Source: an uncultured Bacillus sp. | Lineage (GTDB): Bacteria > Bacillota > Bacilli > Bacillales > DSM-1321 | Length of the DNA: 7,683 nt | NCBI GenBank assembly: GCA_934215995.1 | Contig: CAKQBC010000104.1 | Span: forward strand, 1-7,683 | Direction of reading: 5' to 3' | In this document: one piece after another, positions 1 to 6,349 of the stretch | How positions within the stretch are numbered: the stretch's first letter is position 1 | How the letters are laid out: each line of letters starts with the position of its first letter | The notes under the pieces: model-generated | Seen by the model: only the letters and a program-made list of their open reading frames with translations | Database searches by the model: none | What the model was told of the DNA's origin: nothing | Program-made: the position numbers and the translations under genes

Positions 1-744
1 TTCTTGACCAGCAACAGTGTAGACTTCGGTTCAGCAGCTGGGGCTGCTACCCTTATCACTAAATCAAAAGGCGTTCCCATCAAGAACATTTATGTCCTTT
101 CCCAGCCTGAATGGACCGGATTAGTGTCCCTCGATGGCAGCATCCGATCCCCCGAGGATTTAGCCGGTAAGAAAGTAGCCGCCACATACGGAACAGATCC
201 ATATATCTTTCTGCTGCGTTCTTTAGATGAAAAAGGACTAGATGCAAATCAAGTGGAAATAGTCAATCTTCAGCACAACGACGGCTATCAGGCTTTATTA
301 AAAGGTGATGTTGATGCTTGGGCAGGATTGGACCCGATTATGGCTACAGCGGAACTTGAATCTGATGCAAGCATATTTTATCGAAATGTTGATTTCAATA
401 CGTATTCTTTCTTAAATGTTCGTAGTGAATTTGCTGAAAAACACCCAAAAGAAGTGAAAAGGGTAATCGAGTTGTATGAAAAGGCCAGAAAATGGATTAT
501 TGACAACCCGGAAGAAGCGGCAGCCATCATTGCCAAAGAAGCTGACATTAAGTTGGAAGTCGCAAAAAAGCAGCTGGAAAGAAATAATTTCACTCAGCCG
601 GTTCCCGGGAATGCCCAAAAGAAAGCCTTACATTCAGCCGGTGAAATTTTACAATCATCTGATACGATTGCAATGGATGCCGACATACAACAATTGATTG
701 ACGACTTAATTGACCCATCAATCTCGGAAGAAACGATTAAATAG
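1..744 (+). CDS. ABC transporter substrate-binding protein, sulfonate/taurine/nitrate type (5' partial)
   Basis: This is the C-terminal 247 codons of an extracytoplasmic solute-binding protein of the SsuA/TauA/NrtA (NMT1/THI5-like) class; the reading frame is open to the window edge, so the start, lipoprotein signal peptide and roughly the first 80-90 residues lie upstream. The TTG at position 4 is only an internal leucine codon. Family features seen are the early VDFGSAAGAA segment, then SPEDLAGKKVAATYGTDPY (the loop that usually contacts the ligand), LLKGDVDAWAGLDPIMATAE, and a helical C-terminal lobe with a WIIDNPEEAAAIIAKEA repeat-like helix. It should capture a small anion outside the membrane and deliver it to the permease encoded 10 bases downstream. 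Sulfonate is the likeliest class by resemblance, but taurine, nitrate, bicarbonate or pyrimidine-type ligands cannot be excluded from sequence alone. Confidence 0.88.
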   Translation, partial: FLTSNSVDFGSAAGAATLITKSKGVPIKNIYVLSQPEWTGLVSLDGSIRSPEDLAGKKVAATYGTDPYIFLLRSLDEKGLDANQVEIVNLQHNDGYQALLKGDVDAWAGLDPIMATAELESDASIFYRNVDFNTYSFLNVRSEFAEKHPKEVKRVIELYEKARKWIIDNPEEAAAIIAKEADIKLEVAKKQLERNNFTQPVPGNAQKKALHSAGEILQSSDTIAMDADIQQLIDDLIDPSISEETIK

Positions 745-750
745 GGAGGA
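744..750 (+). promoter_or_regulatory. Ribosome binding site of the permease gene
   Basis: GGGAGGA begins on the last base of the upstream stop codon and lies 4 bases before ATG 755. It decides the permease start: an in-frame ATG at 710 lies inside the binding-protein gene and has no comparable site. Confidence 0.8.
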
Positions 751-754
751 TACT

Positions 755-1582
755 ATGTCTAAAAAAGATTCAGCAATACCCCAGTCTCCTTCTATTCAAG
801 CAAAGAAAACTGTCTATAGAAAGCGGAAGAAAAAAGGGATCATACTAAGCTTTCTATTACCGATTTTATTACTGATAGGCTGGAATACCATAACGGTTAC
901 CGGCATTATTCCCACTTATCAGCTGCCTACTCCCCAATCCGTACTTGAACGAATTGTAAAGATGGCTCAGGATGGCAGCCTTTGGGCACATTTAGGTACA
1001 ACTACACTGCGTGTTTTAATAGGATGCTTCATCGGAACAGTGGCTGCTGTCATTTTGGGATCAATCGTTGGGTTTTATCAAAAGGCAGAACGTATTTTCG
1101 ATCCGATTATCCAAGCATTTAAGGCTATTCCCTCTCTCGCATGGGTACCGCTTTTTATATTATGGATGGGAATCGGTGAACCGTCGAAAATCACCTTAAT
1201 TGCTGTCGGTGTATTTTTTCCTGTTTATTTAAACATGGTTAGCGGGATTTTGAACGTTGATCAAAAGTTGATAGAGATTGGAAAAATTTATAGATTAACC
1301 CATTTTCAACTTGTTAGACGAATTATTTTTCCCGCCGCTGCACCATCCTTCTTTGTCGGTTTGAGAAGCGGTCTAGGGCTTGGCTGGATGTTTGTTGTAG
1401 CAGCAGAATTGATGGGGGCAAGTGAAGGATTGGGCTATTTATTAATTGTAGGCCAGAACACTTCTTCACCTGATATTATTATTGCAAGCATTCTATTGTT
1501 TGCACTTATCGGAAAGCTGACAGATTGGGTTATCAAATTAACAGAAAACAAACTGCTGAAATGGCGCGACAGCCGTGTATAA
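755..1582 (+). CDS. ABC transporter permease, SsuC/TauC-like
   Basis: This encodes a 275-residue integral membrane permease of the binding-protein-dependent transport family (BPD_transp_1). A lysine/arginine-rich cytoplasmic N-terminus (residues 17-27) precedes the first membrane segment (about 29-48). The LPTPQSVL motif at 57-64 is typical of SsuC/TauC/NrtB permeases. Further hydrophobic segments lie near 84-107, 118-140, 145-166, 194-220 and 235-260. The EAA-like coupling loop, which docks on the ATPase, is at about 174-193 (EIGKIYRLTHFQLVRRIIFP). It departs from the usual EAA-x3-G start but keeps the RRIIFPAAAP end. ATG 755 was chosen over ATG 710 because GGGAGGA lies just before it. It sits between the binding protein and the ATPase in one operon and probably works as a homodimer. 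Family assignment is secure; the substrate is inferred. Confidence 0.93.
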   Translation: MSKKDSAIPQSPSIQAKKTVYRKRKKKGIILSFLLPILLLIGWNTITVTGIIPTYQLPTPQSVLERIVKMAQDGSLWAHLGTTTLRVLIGCFIGTVAAVILGSIVGFYQKAERIFDPIIQAFKAIPSLAWVPLFILWMGIGEPSKITLIAVGVFFPVYLNMVSGILNVDQKLIEIGKIYRLTHFQLVRRIIFPAAAPSFFVGLRSGLGLGWMFVVAAELMGASEGLGYLLIVGQNTSSPDIIIASILLFALIGKLTDWVIKLTENKLLKWRDSRV

Positions 1583-1597
1583 AGGAGGAACATCCAT

Positions 1598-2317
1598 ATG
1601 TCGTTAACTTTGGACCGTTTAACCCGCACTTTCAACGGCCATGCTGGTATACAGAATATTACATTCCAAGCCCAAGAGGGGGAAATTATCGGTTTATTAG
1701 GGAAGAGCGGATCAGGAAAAAGCACACTGCTTCGTACGATAGCCGGTTTAGATATTGACTTTCAAGGTGAGATTCGAATACATGGCCAACCTGTAAATGG
1801 CCCTCAACCCGAGATCGGGGTTGTTTTCCAGGAGGCAAGGCTGTTTCCTTGGCTGACCGTCATTGAAAATGTTTTGTTCAGCCTGCCAAAGAAAACAGAA
1901 GAAGATATCAAAAAAGCTAAAAGATTATTATTTCAAGTTGATTTAGAAAGCGCTGCGGATTTATATCCAAAGCAGCTATCAGGAGGGATGGCGCAAAGAG
2001 TAGCTATTGCCCGCGCCCTTGTTTCCTCTCCACGTCTATTATTGCTGGATGAACCATTCAGTGCCTTGGACGCATTTACTAAAATGCAATTGCAGGATCT
2101 TCTTCTGAACATCTATAATCATCAGAAACTTACTGCCATTATTGTGACGCATGATATTGATGAGGCGCTGTACTTATGCGATCGTATCCTCCTGTTGGCT
2201 AACAATCCAGGCACTTTAGAAACGGAAATCCAAATACACGAGCCTAGGCCCAGAAATCGCGGGAGCGCTTATTTGGCTGAACAAAAAAGTTATATCTTAT
2301 CCCGTCTTCACGTATAA
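1598..2317 (+). CDS. ABC transporter ATP-binding protein, SsuB/TauB-like
   Basis: This 239-residue cytoplasmic ATPase would energise the importer. All nucleotide-binding motifs are present: Walker A GKSGSGKST (35-43), Q-loop VVFQE with Q78, signature LSGGM (127-131; the usual LSGGQ has M in the last place), Walker B LLLLDEP (147-153) with catalytic E152, D-loop SALD (155-158) and switch histidine H185 in VTHDIDEA. The sequence ARLFPWLTVIENV after the Q-loop is characteristic of the SsuB/TauB/NrtD group (COG1116). AAAGGAGG at 1581-1588 overlaps the permease stop and sits 9 bases before the ATG. It is the last gene of the operon and is followed by two hairpins. The length is slightly below the roughly 250 residues usual for the group, with no extra C-terminal domain. 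Confidence 0.95.
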   Translation: MSLTLDRLTRTFNGHAGIQNITFQAQEGEIIGLLGKSGSGKSTLLRTIAGLDIDFQGEIRIHGQPVNGPQPEIGVVFQEARLFPWLTVIENVLFSLPKKTEEDIKKAKRLLFQVDLESAADLYPKQLSGGMAQRVAIARALVSSPRLLLLDEPFSALDAFTKMQLQDLLLNIYNHQKLTAIIVTHDIDEALYLCDRILLLANNPGTLETEIQIHEPRPRNRGSAYLAEQKSYILSRLHV

Positions 2318-2327
2318 ATCAGTGATT

Positions 2328-2360
2328 ATGAAGCCGGGTGACCACCTTTCGCGGCTTCAT
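2328..2360 (+). terminator. Hairpin just downstream of the ABC operon, possible terminator
   Basis: A perfect 9-bp inverted repeat pairs ATGAAGCCG (2328-2336) with CGGCTTCAT (2352-2360), 10 bases after the ATPase stop. The tract after it (TTATCGATTG) is only weakly T-rich. It may be a leaky terminator or an RNA 3'-end stabiliser ahead of the stronger terminator about 35 bases on. Confidence 0.45.
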
Positions 2361-2394
2361 TTATCGATTGAATCTTTTCTCAAAAATGAAAACA

Positions 2395-2438
2395 AGGGTG
2401 CCCAAAAGCAGGTATGTTTAGCTGCTTTTGGGCACCCT
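2395..2438. terminator. Strong rho-independent terminator, probably bidirectional
   Basis: A perfect 17-bp stem runs 2395-2411 (AGGGTGCCCAAAAGCAG) against 2422-2438, with a 10-base loop. On the plus strand it is followed by CTTTATTTTG. On the minus strand the outgoing sequence is TGTTTTCATTTTTG, also U-rich. It lies between the convergent transporter and oxidoreductase operons and would insulate both. Confidence 0.88.
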
Positions 2439-2623
2439 CTTTATTTTGTACCTGTAACGGGAAAGCGTGGACATCCGCTAAGTCCCTTCGCTGAAAAACA
2501 GGAGATCTCGGTTTACTTGACGCTAAGCTTCTCCCTTGGCCAGTTTTTCAGAGCAAGAATATGCATCCCATCCATTTCAGCCAAAATTACTAAAGTCACC
2601 AATGGCTTTTTAATCCAGCCTTA
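2439..2623. other. Spacer between convergent operons, no gene supported
   Basis: With the two hairpins before it, this completes a 306-base stretch between the ATPase and oxidoreductase stops. It has a weak imperfect dyad: GGGA-A-AGCG at 2459-2467 against CGCT-AAG-TCCC at 2476-2486. Reading on from the oxidoreductase gene on the minus strand, the same frame stays open for 35 codons after the tandem stops TAA TAA, ending at 2513-2515. No ribosome site supports a separate gene there. An open plus-strand frame spanning 2322-2633 runs through both terminators and is not credible. Confidence 0.5.
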
Positions 2624-4918
2624 TTACAAATAAGGATGCTCATCCTTCGCCTTCAGTTTTTCCCAGCGCCTTTCAATTTCTTCTTTAAAGCCGGCAAGCA
2701 TCTGTTCGTTTTCAGGCTTAAGAAGGTGCTTGGATTTCCCCATATAGGTAAGCCAATCTTCCACCGGAATTTTTTTGTTGCGCGCTTCCGGATTATAGGT
2801 GATGGCCGTCTCCCCATTTTCAACTTCATATAATGGGAAGAAACAAGAATTGACCGCCGCTTCCATAATCTTATTGCCGTACCTTTCCTCACTTCTCCAA
2901 TTAAGCGGGCAAGTGATCAGCAGCTTGCCGTATACGGTGCCTACGTTTTGCGCATACCATTGGGCTTTTGCGGCTTTTTTCAGAAGATCCTGCGGAAATG
3001 CCTCTGAACCGGTGAAAACATAAGGAATATTCGATGCCGCCATGATTTGGGCCGTATCCTTGTGATGGAAAGCTTTCCCCTGCTGCATTTTGCCGACGCT
3101 TGTCGTGCTTGTCATATGGCCCATCGGTGTTGAATAAGACATTTGAGAGCCTGTGTTCATATAGCCTTCATTATCATATTCAAGCATGATCAGCTTATGG
3201 TTGCGGAGCGCTGTCCCGATTGCGGAACCCATGCCTATGTCCATTCCTCCGTCCCCAGTCACCATAACAAATGTCACATCATCAGGCACATCGATTTCCC
3301 CGCGCCGCTTCAACTCAAAGAAAGCTTCCGCCGTACCGGAAAGTGTCGCTGGCCCGTTTTGGAAGAGATTATGGATCATCGTCTGTTTATGGGATGAATA
3401 CGGATAGGCCGTCGTGACAACATAGGCGCATCCGGTTTGGAACAGGACAACAATATCCCCTTCGATCCCCTTGAAGAACAATTCCAGTGCCGGGAATATC
3501 CCGCATCCCGGACATGCCCCATGACCGGGAGCAAACCTTTTCGGTTTGGCCGCCAAAGCCCGAAGCGGGGGCACTTTCACTTTCAGTTTGCCGTCTTCCT
3601 GCTGTTCTGTTTTAATCAATCCTGTCTTGAAGGCCTCCCCTTGCAGAGGCTCCATTACAGGCTGCAGAATCCGATCGTTTCCGCCGGCCGTATGGCCGTA
3701 ATAATCGAAAGGTTTTTCCACAGTGTTTCCCTCAGCAGCCTTAATGGCCATTTCGAAGAAATTCAGGGCATCCTCTTTATAGAAGTCTTTCCCTCCAAGG
3801 CCGAACACTCTGCTCAACACAATCGGGCTGTTTCCCTTTACTGATTGGAGCGCAGATTTGATCTCATGTGTAAGGTTTGCTCCGTTCGCACCATATGAGT
3901 CCGCACGTTCGCCGACCAACACCGCCTTTACTCCCTGTAATGCCTGCTGTATTTCCTTAACAGGGAACGGCCTGATCAGCCCCGGGCTGACAACGCCGGC
4001 CTTAATGCCCCGCGCCCTCAGTTCATCAACTGCATCCTTCGCTGTTTCCGCAGCAGAGTTAACGAGGAAGAGTGCAACCTCCGCATCCTCCATCCTGTAT
4101 GTTTGGACGGCTCCGTAATGCCTTCCGGAAAGGTTTGCGTACTCGTCCGACACTTCCTGGAACACATCATATGCTGCGTACATCGCTTCGGACTGCTGAT
4201 AATGGTTGTTGACCAAATCATCGCCGTTCATATGGGCACCGATTGTGACAGGTTTCTTAGGGTCACCGACAACCGGATAATCCATCCGTGCAGGCCCTAC
4301 GAAATTCTGGACAACCTGGCGATCTGTAAAATGGCTCACCCTTCTCTTTTGATGGGATGTGAAAAATCCATCATAAGCAACAAGCACAGGAAGCCGCACC
4401 TTTTCATGCTCCGCCACTTTCAATGCAATGATATTCAAGTCGTATACTGCCTGCGGAGTGCTTGCCGTCAGGATGACCCATCCAGTATTCAGTGCAAAAT
4501 ACAGGTCGGAATGGTCTCCCCTTATATCGAGCGGCCCGCTGATTGAACGTGTAACCAGGTTCATGACCATCGGGAAACGCGTGCCCGATTGGACAGGCAA
4601 TTGTTCAAGCATATACATTAATCCGTTGGCACTTGTCGCATTAAATACACGTGCCCCGGTAACAGCCGCTCCATAACAAATCCCTGCTGAACCGTGTTCA
4701 CCATCGGCAGCAATCAAATTGATGTCATGCTCCCCTCTTGCCTTCATCGAATCCAGAAGCTGGGCAATTTCAGTCGAAGGCGTGATCGGGAAGTACCCCA
4801 TCAAATGATAATTGATCTGAGCTGCAGCCAACGCTGCCATGTCATTCCCTGATTTAAATGCAATCGTCTGATTCTCTTGGTTTGTTCGTTGTTTATCTTC
4901 ATTCATTACTTTCATCAC
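2624..4918 (-). CDS. 2-oxoacid:ferredoxin oxidoreductase, fused alpha-beta subunit (pyruvate/2-oxoacid type)
   Basis: This 764-residue protein joins the alpha and beta subunits of a thiamine-diphosphate oxidoreductase that oxidises a 2-oxoacid with CoA to acyl-CoA and CO2, passing electrons to ferredoxin or flavodoxin. The alpha part (about 20-400) has FPITPST (43-49), with T46 in the place of the PFOR substrate threonine. It also has AADGEHGS with E74, the probable cofactor-activating glutamate, and R124 before the GDHSD motif (134-138). The beta part (about 460-715) begins GHGACPGCG. Its 4Fe-4S ligands are C469, C472, C497 and C670. Its TPP/Mg site is GDGG (555-558) through YDNEGYMNTG (581-590). 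GDHSD, NEGYMNTG and TPMGHMTSTTSVGK resemble PorA/PorB more than KorA/KorB, which favours pyruvate or a related 2-oxoacid; this is inference. The start is a GTG 10 bases after GGGGGTG (minus strand, 4929-4935). The ATG one codon later (4915) overlaps the upstream stop as TGATG and is an equally good start. Confidence 0.93.
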   Translation of the reverse strand: MMKVMNEDKQRTNQENQTIAFKSGNDMAALAAAQINYHLMGYFPITPSTEIAQLLDSMKARGEHDINLIAADGEHGSAGICYGAAVTGARVFNATSANGLMYMLEQLPVQSGTRFPMVMNLVTRSISGPLDIRGDHSDLYFALNTGWVILTASTPQAVYDLNIIALKVAEHEKVRLPVLVAYDGFFTSHQKRRVSHFTDRQVVQNFVGPARMDYPVVGDPKKPVTIGAHMNGDDLVNNHYQQSEAMYAAYDVFQEVSDEYANLSGRHYGAVQTYRMEDAEVALFLVNSAAETAKDAVDELRARGIKAGVVSPGLIRPFPVKEIQQALQGVKAVLVGERADSYGANGANLTHEIKSALQSVKGNSPIVLSRVFGLGGKDFYKEDALNFFEMAIKAAEGNTVEKPFDYYGHTAGGNDRILQPVMEPLQGEAFKTGLIKTEQQEDGKLKVKVPPLRALAAKPKRFAPGHGACPGCGIFPALELFFKGIEGDIVVLFQTGCAYVVTTAYPYSSHKQTMIHNLFQNGPATLSGTAEAFFELKRRGEIDVPDDVTFVMVTGDGGMDIGMGSAIGTALRNHKLIMLEYDNEGYMNTGSQMSYSTPMGHMTSTTSVGKMQQGKAFHHKDTAQIMAASNIPYVFTGSEAFPQDLLKKAAKAQWYAQNVGTVYGKLLITCPLNWRSEERYGNKIMEAAVNSCFFPLYEVENGETAITYNPEARNKKIPVEDWLTYMGKSKHLLKPENEQMLAGFKEEIERRWEKLKAKDEHPYL

Positions 4919-5934
4919 TTACTCGTTTCACCCCCGGATAAATAAGGAAAACTATGCTTTACGCTATGATTATCGGCGTACATCAATTCTTCTCTCATTT
5001 CAGTGAGGGAAGCAGTCGGACAAGCCACCACGCATTTAAGGCAGCCTTTGCAATATTGATAGTCGATTCCTTTCAGGAACATATTTTTGCGGCCCCGCTT
5101 GTCTTCCCCTTCTTCCCAGACAAAACAAAAATCAGGGCAGACATTATCGCAAGCCGCGCAGTTGATGCAGGTGCTGCTGTCAAAGGCCGGCAGGAACCCT
5201 TGCCTTGAGGCACTGACATCCTTAAGGATACTGTTCCCCTGCCCAAGGATGACGCCGCCTTGGATTTGGCTCTCAAATCCGAGAACGCCGGATTCAACTT
5301 GGCTTTTTTCTGCACTTTCTTCCGCTTCCGTTTGGAATGTCTGGAAGGTAACTTCTTCATATCCCCTGTTAAATGTCTTCAGGTTTGGTTCGACAAGATG
5401 CGGATATTTTTTCTCGAATGTTTCTTTAATAACAGAACGCATTACATCAGGATCCAGGAAATCGCAGATACGGAACAGGCTGCCCAGCATCGCTGTATTC
5501 ACTCTCGTCTTTTCCTCGACTGCGATGCCGAGCGCATCGACAATTGCTAATGTGCCGCCCTTCATATTCAGATCCTTTCGGACACTCTCCATATCCCTCG
5601 TTGAATTCACAAGTACGATCCCGTCCGGTTTCAATCCTTTTACAACATCCACCATTTTATATAAAGCTTCATGGAAAACAGCAATAATATGGGGTTCTTC
5701 AATCGGGCTGTGATCCCGAATCTCAACATCCTGCTCACTGAACCTGATAAAGCTTTTTACAGGCGATCCTTTTTTCTCTGATCCATAGGATGAGAAGTTG
5801 CTGCCATTCAGGCCATGGCCCAGGACACCGGCTTCAGCGAGCATTTTTCCTGCGAGGTTGGCACCTAATCCTCCGATTGACTCCAATCTGATTTCAAAAA
5901 AACCCAGCTCATTTTTGTTCGGCAACAAAGACAT
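4915..5934 (-). CDS. 2-oxoacid:ferredoxin oxidoreductase, fused gamma-delta subunit with 2x[4Fe-4S] ferredoxin domain
   Basis: This 339-residue cytoplasmic subunit pairs with the downstream alpha-beta protein. Residues about 12-195 form the gamma domain: EIRLESIGGLGANLAGKML (14-32) corresponds to the GRGGQG region of PorG/KorC, and GSEKKGSPVKSF (51-62) to the conserved ERRGAPV segment. A polar, Glu-rich linker (about 205-220) leads to a PorD-like GNSILKDVSASRQGFLPAFD stretch. A bacterial ferredoxin domain follows, with C256-x2-C259-x2-C262-x3-C266 and C295-x2-C298-x2-C301-x3-C305. It should hold two 4Fe-4S clusters that relay electrons from the beta-domain cluster to the soluble carrier. C270 is an additional nearby cysteine. 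ATG 5934 has AAGGAGGG 7 bases upstream. The stop overlaps the next gene by 4 bases (1 base if its ATG is used), which suggests translational coupling and equimolar synthesis. Family assignment is firm; the substrate is set by the partner. Confidence 0.92.
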   Translation of the reverse strand: MSLLPNKNELGFFEIRLESIGGLGANLAGKMLAEAGVLGHGLNGSNFSSYGSEKKGSPVKSFIRFSEQDVEIRDHSPIEEPHIIAVFHEALYKMVDVVKGLKPDGIVLVNSTRDMESVRKDLNMKGGTLAIVDALGIAVEEKTRVNTAMLGSLFRICDFLDPDVMRSVIKETFEKKYPHLVEPNLKTFNRGYEEVTFQTFQTEAEESAEKSQVESGVLGFESQIQGGVILGQGNSILKDVSASRQGFLPAFDSSTCINCAACDNVCPDFCFVWEEGEDKRGRKNMFLKGIDYQYCKGCLKCVVACPTASLTEMREELMYADNHSVKHSFPYLSGGETSK

Positions 5935-5941
5935 GCCGTTT

Positions 5942-5949
5942 CCCTCCTT
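5942..5949 (-). promoter_or_regulatory. Ribosome binding site of the gamma-delta gene
   Basis: On the minus strand, AAGGAGGG lies 7 bases before ATG 5934. It is a near-perfect Bacillus site and fixes that start. Confidence 0.85.
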
Positions 5950-5965
5950 GCCAAATCTATAAAAT

Positions 5966-5991
5966 AATCATTCATTACCTTTTGAATGATT
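5966..5991. repeat. Inverted repeat AATCATTCA-N8-TGAATGATT, possible operator
   Basis: Perfect 9-bp arms lie at 5966-5974 and 5983-5991 with an 8-base centre, 17 bases upstream of the gamma-delta ribosome site. The position suits a repressor operator or a 5'-leader hairpin for the oxidoreductase operon. The arm cores TCATTCA/TGAATGA equal the half-sites I recall for Bacillus FadR (TGAATGAMTANTCATTCA), but here they are in the opposite order, so FadR binding is not established. Confidence 0.55.
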
Positions 5992-6049
5992 TTGGTCTAT
6001 ATTCCACTGTATTATTGTATTTGATAACAACCCAGCATAGTGTAAAAAA

Positions 6050-6081
6050 TAATGGTACAACAACTATTTTTTAATGGTACA
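6050..6081. repeat. Direct repeat TAATGGTACA, 22 bp apart, with a nested dyad
   Basis: TAATGGTACA occurs at 6050-6059 and again at 6072-6081, a period of 22 bp, close to two helical turns. A dyad of AAAAAATA (6044-6051) against TATTTTTT (6065-6072) overlaps them. The spacing would place two protein half-sites on one face of the helix upstream of the oxidoreductase operon. No regulator is identifiable. Confidence 0.45.
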
Positions 6082-6135
6082 GATAGAAAAAAAAGCCAGA
6101 TTACTTTTTTTTGAAATAAATTGAAATTTTAATCA

Positions 6136-6166
6136 GCAGAGGTTTCTGCCTATTTTCCTTTATAAT
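6136..6166 (+). promoter_or_regulatory. Small hairpin followed by a consensus -10 (TATAAT), weak promoter candidate
   Basis: GCAGA (6136-6140) pairs with TCTGC (6145-6149) over a GGTT loop, and a perfect TATAAT lies at 6161-6166. No TTGACA-like hexamer stands 16-18 bases upstream; TTGAAA copies at 6111 and 6121 are too far. It would leave a leader of about 175 bases before the acyltransferase gene. This is one candidate only. Confidence 0.22.
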
Positions 6167-6230
6167 TCTGATTTGGAGCCTTCCATCAAGTTAATCGCGG
6201 AGAAAAAACAAAAGTATAACAGAAGTGTAA

Positions 6231-6268
6231 AACAAATTATAACAACTCACTTCGAAACAATTTGTTAT
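6231..6268. repeat. Overlapping dyads in the acyltransferase upstream region
   Basis: AACAAATT (6231-6238) is the reverse complement of AATTTGTT (6259-6266), and ATAACAA (6239-6245) is the reverse complement of TTGTTAT (6262-6268). The two pairings are mutually exclusive because they share the right arm. They could be alternative RNA stems or operator half-sites, but such matches are not rare in sequence this AT-rich. Confidence 0.3.
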
Positions 6269-6318
6269 GTTTTTGTAAACAGATTTTCTCCAGTTCTTAA
6301 CAAAAGAAGGGTAGATTG

Positions 6319-6348
6319 ATGGCACCTATGGTTTTATACGGAGGATAA
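6319..6348 (+). CDS. Possible nine-residue leader peptide upstream of the acyltransferase
   Basis: ATG 6319 opens a nine-codon frame, MAPMVLYGG, ending in TAA at 6346-6348. AGAAGGG (about 6305-6311) lies 7 bases before it, a fair ribosome site. Its last codons GGA GGA are themselves the ribosome site of the acyltransferase gene, and its stop is one base before that gene's ATG (TAATATG). That arrangement would couple the two starts. With so short a frame, coincidence is a serious alternative. Confidence 0.25.
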   Translation: MAPMVLYGG

Positions 6349-6349
6349 T

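Larger units (their letters stand above)
5935..6349. other. AT-rich divergent intergenic region
   Basis: These 415 bases separate the minus-strand oxidoreductase operon from the plus-strand acyltransferase gene and must carry both promoters. The composition is far more AT-rich than the flanking genes, with several A or T runs (for example 6087-6094 and 6105-6112). I could not find a convincing paired -35/-10 for either side: isolated -10-like elements occur (TATAAT at 6161-6166; TACAAT on the minus strand around 6013-6018), but neither has a good -35 at 16-18 bases. Structured elements inside it are listed separately. Confidence 0.7.

Noticed and set aside
710..754. 15-codon N-terminal extension of the permease from ATG 710
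   Set aside because: It overlaps the binding-protein gene and has no ribosome site, while ATG 755 has GGGAGGA at proper spacing.
2513..2620. Minus-strand frame open for 35 codons after the oxidoreductase stop, suggesting read-through or a decayed C-terminal extension
   Set aside because: Two tandem stops (TAA TAA) precede it, no ribosome site or clear start supports it, and 35 open codons are unremarkable. Alignment to longer homologues would be needed to revive it.
2322..2633. Plus-strand 103-codon open frame after the ATPase
   Set aside because: It starts inside the first hairpin, runs through the strong terminator, has no ribosome site and has no protein-like character.
3437..3844. Plus-strand 135-codon frame within the alpha-beta gene (also similar frames at 4103-4546 and 5087-5713)
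   Set aside because: Antisense shadows of strongly conserved coding sequence; no ribosome sites and no recognisable motifs.
5966..5991. Calling the inverted repeat a FadR operator outright
   Set aside because: The half-sites are in the reverse order and spacing of the FadR consensus, so only a resemblance is claimed.
5992..6060. Minus-strand promoter built from TTGTTG/TTGTTA and TACACT/TACAAT elements
   Set aside because: None of the pairings gives 16-18 base spacing with acceptable matches at both hexamers; in this AT-rich sequence single hexamers arise by chance.
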